From Branchinecta lynchi (lineage: Eukaryota; Arthropoda; Branchiopoda; Anostraca; Branchinectidae), in the NCBI GenBank assembly GCA_023053575.1, contig JAKZAP010000003.1:3262561-3326560 (forward strand): a DNA stretch of 64,000 bases, written 5' to 3'. Each line of letters starts with the position of its first letter. Within the stretch, counting starts at the first letter, position 1. The notes below the pieces were generated by a model that saw only the letters and a list, made by a program, of their open reading frames with translations, had not been told where the DNA came from and ran no database searches. Positions 22,536-32,443 of this stretch are shown one piece after another. The position numbers and the translations under genes were made by a program.

Positions 22536-22829
22536 CGGCTTTAACTTTTCACAAATTTTCCGGTTTTAGCCGGATTCCGGGTGAACTATTTGTCCGGCGA
22601 GAAAATAAATTTCATATTCGGATTCAGCATTTCTCTTTATCCCTAATTGACTATTTCATTAGCTTTTAAAAAACATTTGTAGTTCCCCTTGATTTAAACC
22701 CCTCCCCCACCCCTAATTATAGAGCTACATAGCCCATCTTCGAACTTGACCTGAACTGTGACCTAAAGAGTCCTCATGCCAAGTTTGATCAAAACATCTC
22801 AACCCCTTCGAGAGTTATCGTGCTAACAG
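22536..22829 (-). repeat. Centre of the palindrome: family A interior
   Basis: The spacer between the arms consists of family A unit sequence in minus orientation (TTTTCCGGTTTTAGCCGGAT, TTGTCCGGCGAGAAAATAAA). A family A terminal palindrome lies on each side in opposite orientation (22447-22463 and 22905-22921). The two arms therefore meet within an A element that has two 5' ends. Confidence 0.75.
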
Positions 22830-25587
22830 ACGGACGGACGAACAGACAGACGGACGGACGGACAGATGGACAACTTTTGCGATGTCATAGGTATTCCTCC
22901 ACTTATGTTTTGGGATCCCAAAAAGTGCCTCAGATCTGAGGTAAATCGGGACATCCTACCTGCCTCCGCTTCAACTCCTAGTTGCAACGCACGTTGGGCC
23001 GAGAAGTTAAAACGCTGCTACCCACTTCTCCAAAAACACCGATCAAGCAGCCAGCGTTACATCAGATCATGTGTACCACACTTAGTTAAGCACCACAACC
23101 TGGAAGCAGAAAGCAAACAAGATCATGACATAAGAGTGGATAGAAACCAATAGTGCGTATAATATGTGTTTATTTCTTGCTTTTATTTAACGTTTTGACA
23201 TCCAAGGCTATTTGAACGAATATTGGGAAAAATAAAATGATTCTGATTATGATAACTTAACTTCAATTGTTCTTGAAGCACCTGTTTGTGTTCAGGAGTA
23301 ATATTCACTTGGTTCGACTACGGTCGTCTTCGCCGACGTCCATAGTATATCTTATTCTGCTCCATAGGTGTCAACTATTTTATTCTGCCGTATTAGTCAT
23401 GGTCAACTTCTTGATTTCGTTGGAAAATTTGTAAGTTGTTTTTTAGTTTGAGCATGATTATTAGGGCGGCTTTCTCTGCCGTCGATGATTGGCCCCGAGG
23501 ACTCCCTGTTTCTTACGCCATCTAGGTGGACGTTTCTTTTTTGCTCGAAGACTTAAACAGACTAGATGGCGTTGTCGTCAGCATTTTGTTGCAGAGTTTT
23601 AATGACTCTTTGAATGAAGAAATGTTTTTTTGTTTTGTTTCTAAGCTAAGTAAAGAAAATAAACACAGAACAGCAAAAATTAATTCTAAAATTATCAACC
23701 TATTTTGGGTTGTTAAAGGAGTAGACAATCTTGACACCTGTTCATTTTTGAAGTTCCATCACTATCATACAACCTGCCAAGGCTGCCAACACCATTATTA
23801 ACTGTATCCTCCGAAACCACGTACAAAGTTAGTAATCAAATTTTACAAACATTTGTTGGACGTCAACGGAAAGTTGTAAGTCTCATCGGCAGACCGGGAT
23901 ATTATTATACTTAACAAATTAATCTGTCGGTTTCACAAACTCTTTTGGTCTGCATACATGTTGCGAATCTTAGAGCGGCTGGACAAATTCAAAGATTCGA
24001 CATGTTGGTAAGACCGAGGGTAAAACCAAATACTGAACCCAAATCTGATCTTTATTTTCCTGCCGGACTGAGAATTTGCTCGGAACGTGGGGAAAACATG
24101 AAACCTTGTAAAATTAAAATTCTTTTTGAAGTTTGTTAGAGGGTCGATAAACCGGTAAAAAGACATGCTGAATCCCTTTTGAGCTTAATGTCCCTATCCG
24201 AGAAGTAGTTCGCCCGGAATACAAATAAACATGAAATTTTTATGAGATATAGGAGGTAAACACACCATTCGTTGGGATAGTGAGTTTAGGGGTAAGAAGA
24301 CATGCTGAACAAGTATATGACTATCTATGTCTCTGTGGACAAGTTTTTCGCCCGAAATCCGGTCAAAACCGGAAAATTTGTGTAAAGCAAAAGTTTTATT
24401 TGAAGTTGATTAGATGTTCAATATAGGGATAAGAAAATGTGCTGAATCCATATATATCAATCATTTTCTTTCCGGACATAGCCTATATAGTTCGCCCGGA
24501 ATCCGGCTAAAACCTAAAAATTTGTTACAAGTAAAAGTTTTATCTGAATTTGATTGGAGGTTTGATATAGGGGTAAGAGGGTATACTGAATTCGCTTTGA
24601 GCTTTTGTTTTTTTACTTACAAGTAGTTTGGCCGGAGACCGTCCGAAACCGGAAATTTGGCAGAAGTAAGGCAGGAAGTTTTGATCAATTTCGTCAAAGT
24701 AGATCTACCGTAAACACACCTGCTGCATCCGTAACTGAACATAGTATCCTCAGATAATTAGCTATTGGCCTTAAAATGTATGTAAATTATAATTATACAA
24801 TTGTTCAAGGACTCTGGTGAAGACCGGATATCTGCAAGACAAAATAGTCAAACATTGAATTTTCGGGATCCAATCGAAATCTTTGCTCTTGTTATACTTC
24901 GTTCTCTCAGCTGACTGGCCGTCTGGCCACAATTTATCCATCAAGAGCTATAAGCTCATATGGCATTATATTCAAATAATGGATACAACGATACGTCAGC
25001 TGCGATTCTTCATCAGCGATATTTCGGTCTTTCTTGGCAATGGTCCTCGTCAGGCTGTCAATATTCAGGGTCCGCTGTATACGTTATTTGAATGTATGTT
25101 TCAAAGTCAGCTTGGGCTCCACCAATATTTATCATATGACACTTGCAAATGTATGTAGTAGGTTAGGGCTCTGTCAGATTGATCGTGTCCCTAATATGCC
25201 TGCCATGTTTCGTTTTGAAAAACACATCGCAGGAATTCGGGAAGGCCCCCCACCCCACCAAGTGTCCGGATCCGGTCCAACTTTGCAAACTTCTTCCCAG
25301 CAAGTTTACCTCCGATCCCTCCATTCTAACCGTTTCTTGAGATATTCGATCACCCCCTCCCAAGACCCCTGTACCTGTTGATTCCGCTGTCATAAGTTGA
25401 GATGAATCATTTGATAAAAAGTACTTTCGACTCTGCAGTTAACATGCTTTCTTACTAACATGCTCTTACTTTGCGGTCAAGATTGGTACTTTAAGGAATA
25501 GTCGGCTTTGGAAAGTGGTGATTTCTAAGCCAAATGTCCAATGTCTAATTTCCAGCCGTCCTAGCACATATGGAAGTACCTTAACTC
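22830..25587 (-). repeat. Right arm of the giant inverted repeat
   Basis: This is the reverse complement of the left arm with many point differences and small indels. It lacks the 0.83-kb section that includes the terminal part of the A copy and the polyA insertion; the join is at about 24265 (TAAACACACCATTCGTTGGG). It also lacks about 55 bp of the nested hairpin near 25075. No reliable gene lies in it; a 91-codon frame at 23526-23801 has no recognisable domain and its inverse in the left arm is broken. Confidence 0.9.
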
Positions 25588-25924
25588 TTGATCTCCGGAA
25601 TTCAGGACCCCCTCCCTCAACCCCCCCCCCCCGTTGCCGGAGACAATCCAGTTCTGAAAAAGATAAATCCAGATTTTTCCCAGTTCAACTATTAAATTTC
25701 ACTCAAATCCGATCACCCGTTCTAAAGTTACGCATGACTTAAAATTCCAGTTTCCCCCTCCCTCCACTCCCCCACGACTATCGAATCGAGTAATTTTTTA
25801 TTCAAAAGTCAGTTTGATCGAATCACTGATCGAATCCGAACAGTTTATTTGTAGAAGTAATAGATTCAGACAGCGTCCAAATGTTCAGGCGTGGTATACT
25901 CGACACCCCACTTTACTGAGTTGC
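25588..25924 (+). repeat. Family B-like C-rich units
   Basis: Holds CCCCCTCCCTCAACCCCCC, ATCCGATCACCCGTTCTAAA and CCCTCCACTCCCCCACGA, which are family B unit phrases. No termini are seen. Confidence 0.6.
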
Positions 25925-26585
25925 TTTTTGGGATCACAAAACGTAAGTAGGGATACCTCTGATTTCGTAAAAGTTCTCCATCTGTCTGTCTGTGTGTCTG
26001 TCCGTCCGTCTGTCAGCATGATAACTCTCGAAGCGAATGAGATATTTTGATGAAACTTGGTGTGAGGATTCTTCAAGTCAAGAAAAAGGTTGAGTTCGTA
26101 GATGGGCCCGATAGATGCATGGTTTCAAATTAAGGGGCGAAACAGACACGTTTTAAAAGCTAATGAGATAGTCAATTAGGGAGTAAGAAGACATGCTGAA
26201 TCCGAATACGAAAACGATTTTCTCGTCGGACAAGTAGATCGCCCCAGAATCCGGCCAAAACAAAAAAAAATTGTCAAAAGTAAAAGTTTAATCTGTAGTT
26301 GATTAGAGGTTCGCTTTGAGGATAGGGAAACATGCTGAATCCTAATATGAAAATTATTTTCTCGCCGGACAAGTAGGACAAGACCTAGAATCCGGCCGAA
26401 ACCGAAAATTTGGCAGAAGTCAGGGGAACTTTCGTCAAAGTAGATATGACGCAGGCTATAGGGATAAACACACATGGTGAATACTTATTTGAACTTCGTC
26501 TTCTCAGATGATTACCATTTGCCTTAATCTGTTTCTAAATTTTATTAGTAAAGTGCTCATGGAGTCTGGCGAAGACTGGACCTCT

Positions 26586-26600
26586 ATAAGACCCGATTGT
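26586..26600 (+). repeat. 15-bp target site duplication, left copy
   Basis: ATAAGACCCGATTGT here is repeated without mismatch at 29246-29260. The uninterrupted family A sequence has the site once. Confidence 0.9.
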
Positions 26601-28629
26601 GGGTAAATCCCCAGGAGTTGATGGGTTGGGGTATGACTTCTATAAGAAGTTCTGGGGTGTACTAGGTGATTTTTTTGTCGATGTTATGAACGAGTTTGTG
26701 GAAAAGGGTTACCCTGAAGAGGAAGTGGGGGTTATATCGTTGATACATAAGAAGGGTGAGAAGTGTGATTTAAGAAACTGGAGACCAATCGCGTTGTTAA
26801 ATTGCGATTACAGGATATGCAGCAAAGTGCTAACAAAAAGACTGGAAGAAGTGCTTATTTTGCTGGTAGGCGATTATCAATACGGTGCTTTGAAAGGAAG
26901 GAGAGCCCAACATATTTTAAGTGTTATTAGAGACCTTATCATGAGAAAGGATGAAATGATACAAAAAACGATTACAGAGTGGGACCTCCTAGCCCTAATT
27001 GATGCTGACATCGTTAAAGCATATGACTCGGTGATACGTCAAATATTGTGGGATCTGATGAATAGAAAGATGTTTTTCTCTAGTAAGGTTGTAGGAAAGT
27101 TTAAAATGCTGTATAAACGGCCACAGCTAGTAATTAAAGTTAATGGTGGGCTAACTAGAAGGTTCAGTATGGAAAAAGGCCTCAGACAAGGTGACCCTTG
27201 TTCAGGAGCACTATTCGAGCTCTACGTCGACCCCCTTTTCCGATATGTTGAGGAGAGAATTGTTGGCTTAGAACTAGGTTCTCATAGACACCTAAAATGC
27301 GCTGCTTTCCTGGATGATGGTAACTTTGTGACAGCATCTGTTGAAGACGTGAAAAAGGTCTGTGAAGGTCTTTTGTGGTTCGAGAAACATTTTCATGTGC
27401 AGGTTCATAAACAGAAAACCAACATCCTACCGCTTAACACCAACAGTGACTATTCAGACGTGCTAGCAAATAGCTGGCTACCAGAAGTTGCCCGGACGAA
27501 AATTCTGGGTATTACTTTTGAGCCACTGATGTCGGTAGAAAAACTGTGGAACGAGAAAGTCACCAGGATAATTGGGAGCATCAGTGGAGCAAGGAATGGA
27601 CTCCTTGAAACAGCTTTTGAGAGAGCTTTGTTCATAAACACGTATTGTCTACCTCACCTATTTTACTTAGCTCCGGTGTACCCTCTCTCCGAAGAACAAG
27701 CAAAGAAAATCGAAAGAATGATCTGGAGATTTGTGTGGATGGGGAAACTCGAGAAACTAAGCATGAAAATGCTATATGTTCCGTTAAAACTGGGTGGGCT
27801 TGGCGTTTTGGATTTCAGAGTCACGTGTAAATCTCTTTTCTTGAGGAATATTTGTGAGTTGATAGTAAAAGATGAAGTACCATCTACGTTATTGCGACAG
27901 TGGTTGCTCCCGGTTATTAACCAAATAGAAGATGAAACCGCTGAGGAAATGTCAAAAAAATTACCTCTCCCCCTACAGTGTTCCGTGAGTGATCTGAGGA
28001 AACTAAAGCAAGCCGGTGCATTTTCAGCTAGCGGCAAGGATGATTTGAAACAAATTATAGCTTTAGCACTGATGAATACTGACCCCGTCAGCTTTAACGC
28101 TAAACTGAAAGAACCTTCTGTCGATTTTGAGCTTTCGTTTTCTAACCTGCACGACCTACCATGTGAGCAACCGCATATAGAAGTGGCTTTTAGCATAATC
28201 CACGGAATTTTGCCATATAGAAACAGACTTAGCCGGATGCTACGCTCCGAACCTCCGGAGTGCACGTTCTGCCATGAAGTAGTAACCGACGGCTTATTAC
28301 ACGAGTTCGTTGAATGCCCGGCAAGTGGAAACGTGTGCTCAGACCTCTTTGCAGTTTTCCGGCAAGAAGGTGTTAATGCTGATACGACAGAACAAAGGAA
28401 AAGGGTGCTGAAACTATCTTTTTCGCACAAAGATGAGAAAAGGAAAAAGGCACTATGTGTCCTTGCCGTATGTGTGTGCGTGAACATATGGAAAACAAGG
28501 AAACGGAAAAGGTGGGTTGACAAAATAAAGCTAAATTATTGGCTGGTGAATTACCTGAAGGTGATGTGTGAAGGTCTAAAATGGAAATCCCATTTAGATG
28601 TTGAGTGGCTGTGTAAAATAAGTTTGTGA
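26601..28629 (+). pseudogene. LINE ORF2 reverse transcriptase, truncated at the N-terminus but open
   Basis: The frame is open for 676 codons. The apparent GTG start at 26599 spans the target duplication and is not a real start. KSPGVDG (residues 3-9), NWRPIALLNCDYRI (60-73), motif A with D137 and KAYDSV (140-145), GLRQGDP (194-200) and the catalytic FLDD (237-240) follow in the order expected for a non-LTR RT. A long thumb/connection region ends in a zinc knuckle (C555, C558, H568, C573; CX2CX9HX4C). The ISLIHKK...NWRPIALLN wording resembles Tx1/L1 clades. The active-site FLDD differs from the usual F/YADD, but both Asp residues are kept. The apurinic endonuclease domain and ORF1 are absent. 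Confidence 0.9.
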
Positions 28630-29149
28630 GAAAAATAACATAAATAAACAAATGTAAATAAATAATTGTAAAGATTTTTATTTTGTAAATAGAATTTTGA
28701 ATTTGTGTTTTTGTTTGTTAAATTTGAGCAGTTAAAAGGGGTTATAGATGAATAAATGGGAAAAAATGGGGAATAAAATCCTCTATCTATGTATGATTTA
28801 TGATGTATTGTTCCATAGTTGTTTTGAAATATTGTTCAGATAGAGTATTTTATTTTTAGGGCATTTATTGGGTGGTTTGGGAGGTTGGATTGTTGTTCTG
28901 GTTAAGAAGAGCCCTAAAAAAAAAAAAGAAAAAAAAAGGTTTTTATTTATTTTTGGTAATTTTGGTCACGGTGGAATACCCTGTGATACCGGCTGAGCCA
29001 TTACTTTAATGTGAATGATATAGATTTGATTGTAGGATACGGCTATTTTGAGTGTAATTGTTTTAACTGCTCAAATAAAATTAAAAGATTGATAATAATT
29101 TAAAGTAAGAAATAAATTATAATTAGAATCTAGTGTAAGAGTAAAGTGT

Positions 29150-29215
29150 AGGTGACGTATAGAGATAAGAAATTTGAGTTGTGATGATAAAGAAAGTTGC
29201 GTCACTTAGTGGAGT
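29150..29215 (+). promoter_or_regulatory. Conserved LINE 3' UTR stem, GTGACG/CGTCAC
   Basis: GTGTAGGTGACG at about 29147-29158 pairs with CGTCAC at about 29203-29208. The polyA element at 20484-21062 has the same pair, extended to GGTGACGC/GGCGTCACC. A 3' hairpin is a known recognition feature for the RT of some LINEs; that this one is used so is inference. Confidence 0.5.
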
Positions 29216-29311
29216 GGAGGTGGGATTAAAAAAAAAAAAAAAAAAATAAGACCCGATTGTCTGGATCAAGTATTAAATTTGTGAGATCCCATCGAAACCT
29301 TTGGTCTTGTT

Positions 29312-29650
29312 TCTGAAGTAGATTAGAGGTTCGATACTGAGGTAAGGAGAAATGCTGAATTCGTTTTGAGCTTAAGTTTTTTGCCGGACAAGTAGTTCTC
29401 TCGGAATCCACCCGAAATTTAAATTCGGAAGAAGTTTTGATCAATTTCGTCAAGTGTAGGGGTAAGCTTCAGGTTGAATCCAAATCTGAACTTGATTTTC
29501 TCAGACTAATAGCCATTAGCCTTAATCTGTTTCTAAATATAATACTACAAATGTTCAAGGAGTCTGGCGAAGACGGACATCTACAAGTCCCAATTTTCCA
29601 GATTAAATATCAAATTTGTCGGATCCGATCGAAACATTGGGTCTTGTTTA
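29312..29650 (+). repeat. Family A 3' fragment
   Basis: Continues directly after the previous A end with GAAGTAGATTAGAGGTTCGA, later CAAGGAGTCTGGCGAAGACG and the terminal CGATCGAAACATTGGGTCTT. This means two A 3' ends occur in tandem. Confidence 0.75.
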
Positions 29651-30850
29651 GTTGGAATTCTTTTTTACTTTTTGTAGTGTGTTTTTATTTGTATAGTGAT
29701 GGTGACAAGCTAAAAGCTTAATGCCAAATGTAATAATTAATATAAATAAAAGAGTTTCACCTCTACATCTTCCGAAGAAATCAGAAATGGTCAGAGAGAG
29801 GAAGAGATTGTTAATTGAAAGGATATACTTAATTACTGAAGATGGGCCGCCCAACAAAGCACTCTCCTACCTAGGCTTGGTCGAAATACCATTACGAAAA
29901 TAAAACGGCTTGGAGCAAGCGAAATGATACAGACAGCACAAACCAAAAAACGGAAGTCCAAATCACAAGATTGTCTGGAGTCCAATAAAGATTTTCCTTC
30001 GAGATCTCGTCGAAACCTTCGGTCTTGCTAGTCTTAACCGAGCAAGTAATCTGATCTGGCCATGTCGATCGATTGACCTGGGGTCCTGTGTAAACATGTG
30101 TGTTCGCGAATCAATTTTTTTTTATTAATTCTCCAGTAAACAAACCGAAATGTTTTTGCGACCCGTTCTTGATCGAATAAGGGGCATTTAATCTTGCAGC
30201 ATTCCATTTTTAAAAGTCCTCTTCAGTTGTGTTCTGAACGTTTTACCCCTCGTGTCAGTCTTCATTCCTCTGGGAAACAACACACTTCCCTAATTATGAC
30301 ACATCTTGGCCCCTCTGAAATAATCCCGGAGAAAGCCAGCACGGGAATCTCCAGACGAGTTACTAGCAAAGCTTTCCCATTTCTAGCGCTAGAGGAATGC
30401 GGGGCCGACGAGAAACTGTGCGGCAGTTCGGTGCCAGGGTGTCAGGTTGGAGCATGGTTCCAGACTAACCTTCACTGTCCCAATGATGCGATTTCAGCTC
30501 AACGCTTATTTTGCACCGCTTATGCACACTACGTTTTTCACGGTTTCCTGCGTGTTTTTTGTCACATAATCTTTTGCCAACGCAGAGGCTCAGATTACAT
30601 TTTTCGCAATTTGCACTGAAATTTGACCTCTTCTCCTCGAAGCGATTTAGTCAGACTTAACTAACTGTAGCTTACGGCTACTTATGTAAACCGAAAACTA
30701 ACAGAAAAAGGACCAAAGGTTTCGATGGGGTCCCAGAGGGAATATTTTGGTTTTCGTGGTAAGTGCAGTCGGGTTTAATATATTTTCAAAACGCGTAAAC
30801 TGCAACATAGTCCTTACGGACCTGCTAGCGGGATCCAGTAGGCAACACTT
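29651..30850. other. Mostly unassigned; two short family A ends
   Basis: Family A end pieces appear at about 29975-30030 (CGTCGAAACCTTCGGTCTTG) and in minus orientation at 30710-30735 (GACCAAAGGTTTCGATGGGG). The 141-codon frame at 30194-30619 has no recognisable domain and no splice or coding support. Confidence 0.4.
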
Positions 30851-30960
30851 GAATGAATAAATTTATTTCCAAAAATCCCGTGGAGCCATGGCAGGAAAAT
30901 CACATAAACACAAAATAACACTCACAAACACAACGTTTACACGAAAAGGAGGGCACAGTG
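30851..30960 (-). repeat. LINE/SINE 3' end family (CCATGGCAGG)
   Basis: TTTATTTCCAAAAATCCCGT, GGAGCCATGGCAGGAA and ACACAAACACAAC recur with variations at 36530-36650, 42186-42290, 50465-50580 and 54640-54730. Read on the minus strand each ends with an AAATAAA-like tail. Probably the 3' UTR of one retroelement family; the coding part was not recognised. Confidence 0.5.
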
Positions 30961-31159
30961 AAGAACAACAGATAATTTTGTTCATACGGAAGTCGCCGGA
31001 TTTGTCCGGATTCTGACTAGACTGTCCATCCGAGGTGAGAACAGATAGTATCTCACGATTGGCCGTTGTCTTTCCTGCTTCCAACCAGTTTGACTGAAGA
31101 ACTTGCGATGTCTCTATATTTCTATAACCCCTGCTTCTCCCCAGCTACGGTAAACCGAC

Positions 31160-31560
31160 TGATCCGCCGTGGAAATTAAGAACTTATATGGATTCAGTAT
31201 GCGTTTTACCCTTAAACAAGCTATAATCGACTTTGGTATTAAATTTCACTTCAACAAAATTTCAGGGTTTTGCCGGATTCTGGGCGAATTGCTAGTCCGG
31301 CGAGAAAGTAAATTTCAGATATGGATTCAGCATGTCGCCTTACCTGTATGCCGAATCTCCAGTTGCCTTCCGATTTTTTTATTTTTTTTTACCGAATTTT
31401 CGGCTTTGACCGGATTCAGCATTTCACCTTACCTCTGATCGAAAAGTCACTTGTCGCATCTTAATTTGACACCTCATCCCCGCGCCTAAATATCGGGCTG
31501 CGGGACCCATCTACGAACTTGACCAGTACTTTGACCCTAGGGGGGGGGAGGGGGTAAAGT
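31160..31560 (-). repeat. Family A fragment, degraded
   Basis: Holds TATGGATTCAGTATGCG, GGGCGAATTGCTAGTCCGGC, GATGGATTCAGCATG-type phrases and CATCTACGAACTTGACC. It ends in an A/G tract before 31560. Both termini are missing. Confidence 0.65.
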
Positions 31561-32443
31561 AATGGGTTAGCGTAGTAGCGTAACGTAGTAAAGTAACCTA
31601 GTAAAGGGTTACTAGGTATTGATTTAGATCCTCAATCTTTTAGGTTTTTTTTTGTTAGTTTAATACCCTTTATTATAAAAAACAACTTTTACGTGCTAAA
31701 CTACATGAACACACCTTTTGTGAACCTCTTAACATACTTTATACATGTAGTTGATCCTTCTGACTGCAGGAAAGCCCGAATGGGCCTTTGGGGCAGTAAC
31801 ACAACACAACACAACACGGTATAGGTTATTAGATTTAAAAATAGTTTGTGTTTGTCTTTGACAAGTTTCTGAGATATTTGAACTAGAATTGATTTTTCTT
31901 TTAGACATGCTATTGTCAGTGTTAGTATAGACGATAGCCACTAAATCGGCTTGACCGTTGTATTGGGTTTGAGAATAAATGAAAATTCAATTCAGTATCA
32001 GGTTTGATCTCGCATTTTGGTTTCGCCGGGCAGTTTCCGGAATATGGACGCGGGGGTTCCACCCCTCTTTATAGAAATGATACCTCTAGGGGGAGTGCGT
32101 GACTCCAGAGAAGGGAATCCACGCACTGTTGTGAATTTGCCGGTTTCCAGCCGTCAGTAGCTTGGAATTAGTGCCGTTGGAAGGGAGGAATTGTGAAAAT
32201 GTTAGGATTTCTAATAGTATAGCTGGCTTTAAAGTGTTGAGCGGATTCTTAAATTTCAGAGGTAAAATTTAGACTCGATTTTAATTCCTTTAGTAACACT
32301 AGAAACAGAAAAGTGCATAATATGTAAGTGTCAGAAAGGGGAACTTACTTAGATTTAGGTCCTCCTACGTCTGCAAACGCATAAGGCAGCAATAGTGGTT
32401 AGATTTGTATCCATCTAAGACCTCGCCAACTTCGCCCCCTTCT
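31561..32443. other. Unassigned stretch
   Basis: Short irregular GTAGTAAAGTAA-type repetition at 31575-31625 and an ACACA run at 31797-31815. No gene recognised. Confidence 0.35.

Larger units (their letters stand above)
26601..29245 (+). mobile_element. Tx1/L1-like LINE, 5'-truncated, with polyA tail and target duplication
   Basis: The element begins at 26601 in the middle of the RT domain and ends in an A-run at 29228-29245. The 15-bp direct repeats at 26586-26600 and 29246-29260 mark target-primed insertion. The 3' UTR (28630-29227) is about 600 bp, AT-rich, has an internal A-run near 28918-28938, and carries the GTGACG/CGTCAC inverted pair near its end. The reading frame is uninterrupted over 2 kb, which points to a fairly recent insertion. 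Confidence 0.92.
25925..29311 (+). repeat. Family A copy split by the LINE insertion
   Basis: Family A runs from TTTTTGGGATCACAAAACG at 25925 to 26600, is interrupted by the LINE, and resumes at 29246 with ATAAGACCCGATTGT. It ends with GATCCCATCGAAACCTTTGG and TCTTGTT at 29311. The order and content match the uninterrupted copy at 50787-51942. Confidence 0.85.

Noticed and set aside
23526..23801. 91-codon frame in the palindrome's right arm
   Set aside because: The matching part of the left arm is broken by stops and no domain is recognised.
27663..28523. 286-codon minus-strand frame
   Set aside because: Antisense shadow of the LINE ORF2 at 26601-28629.
30194..30619. 141-codon frame after a TTGCAG
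   Set aside because: Mixed codon use, no domain, and no donor site at a fitting place. A real exon is not excluded but is not supported.
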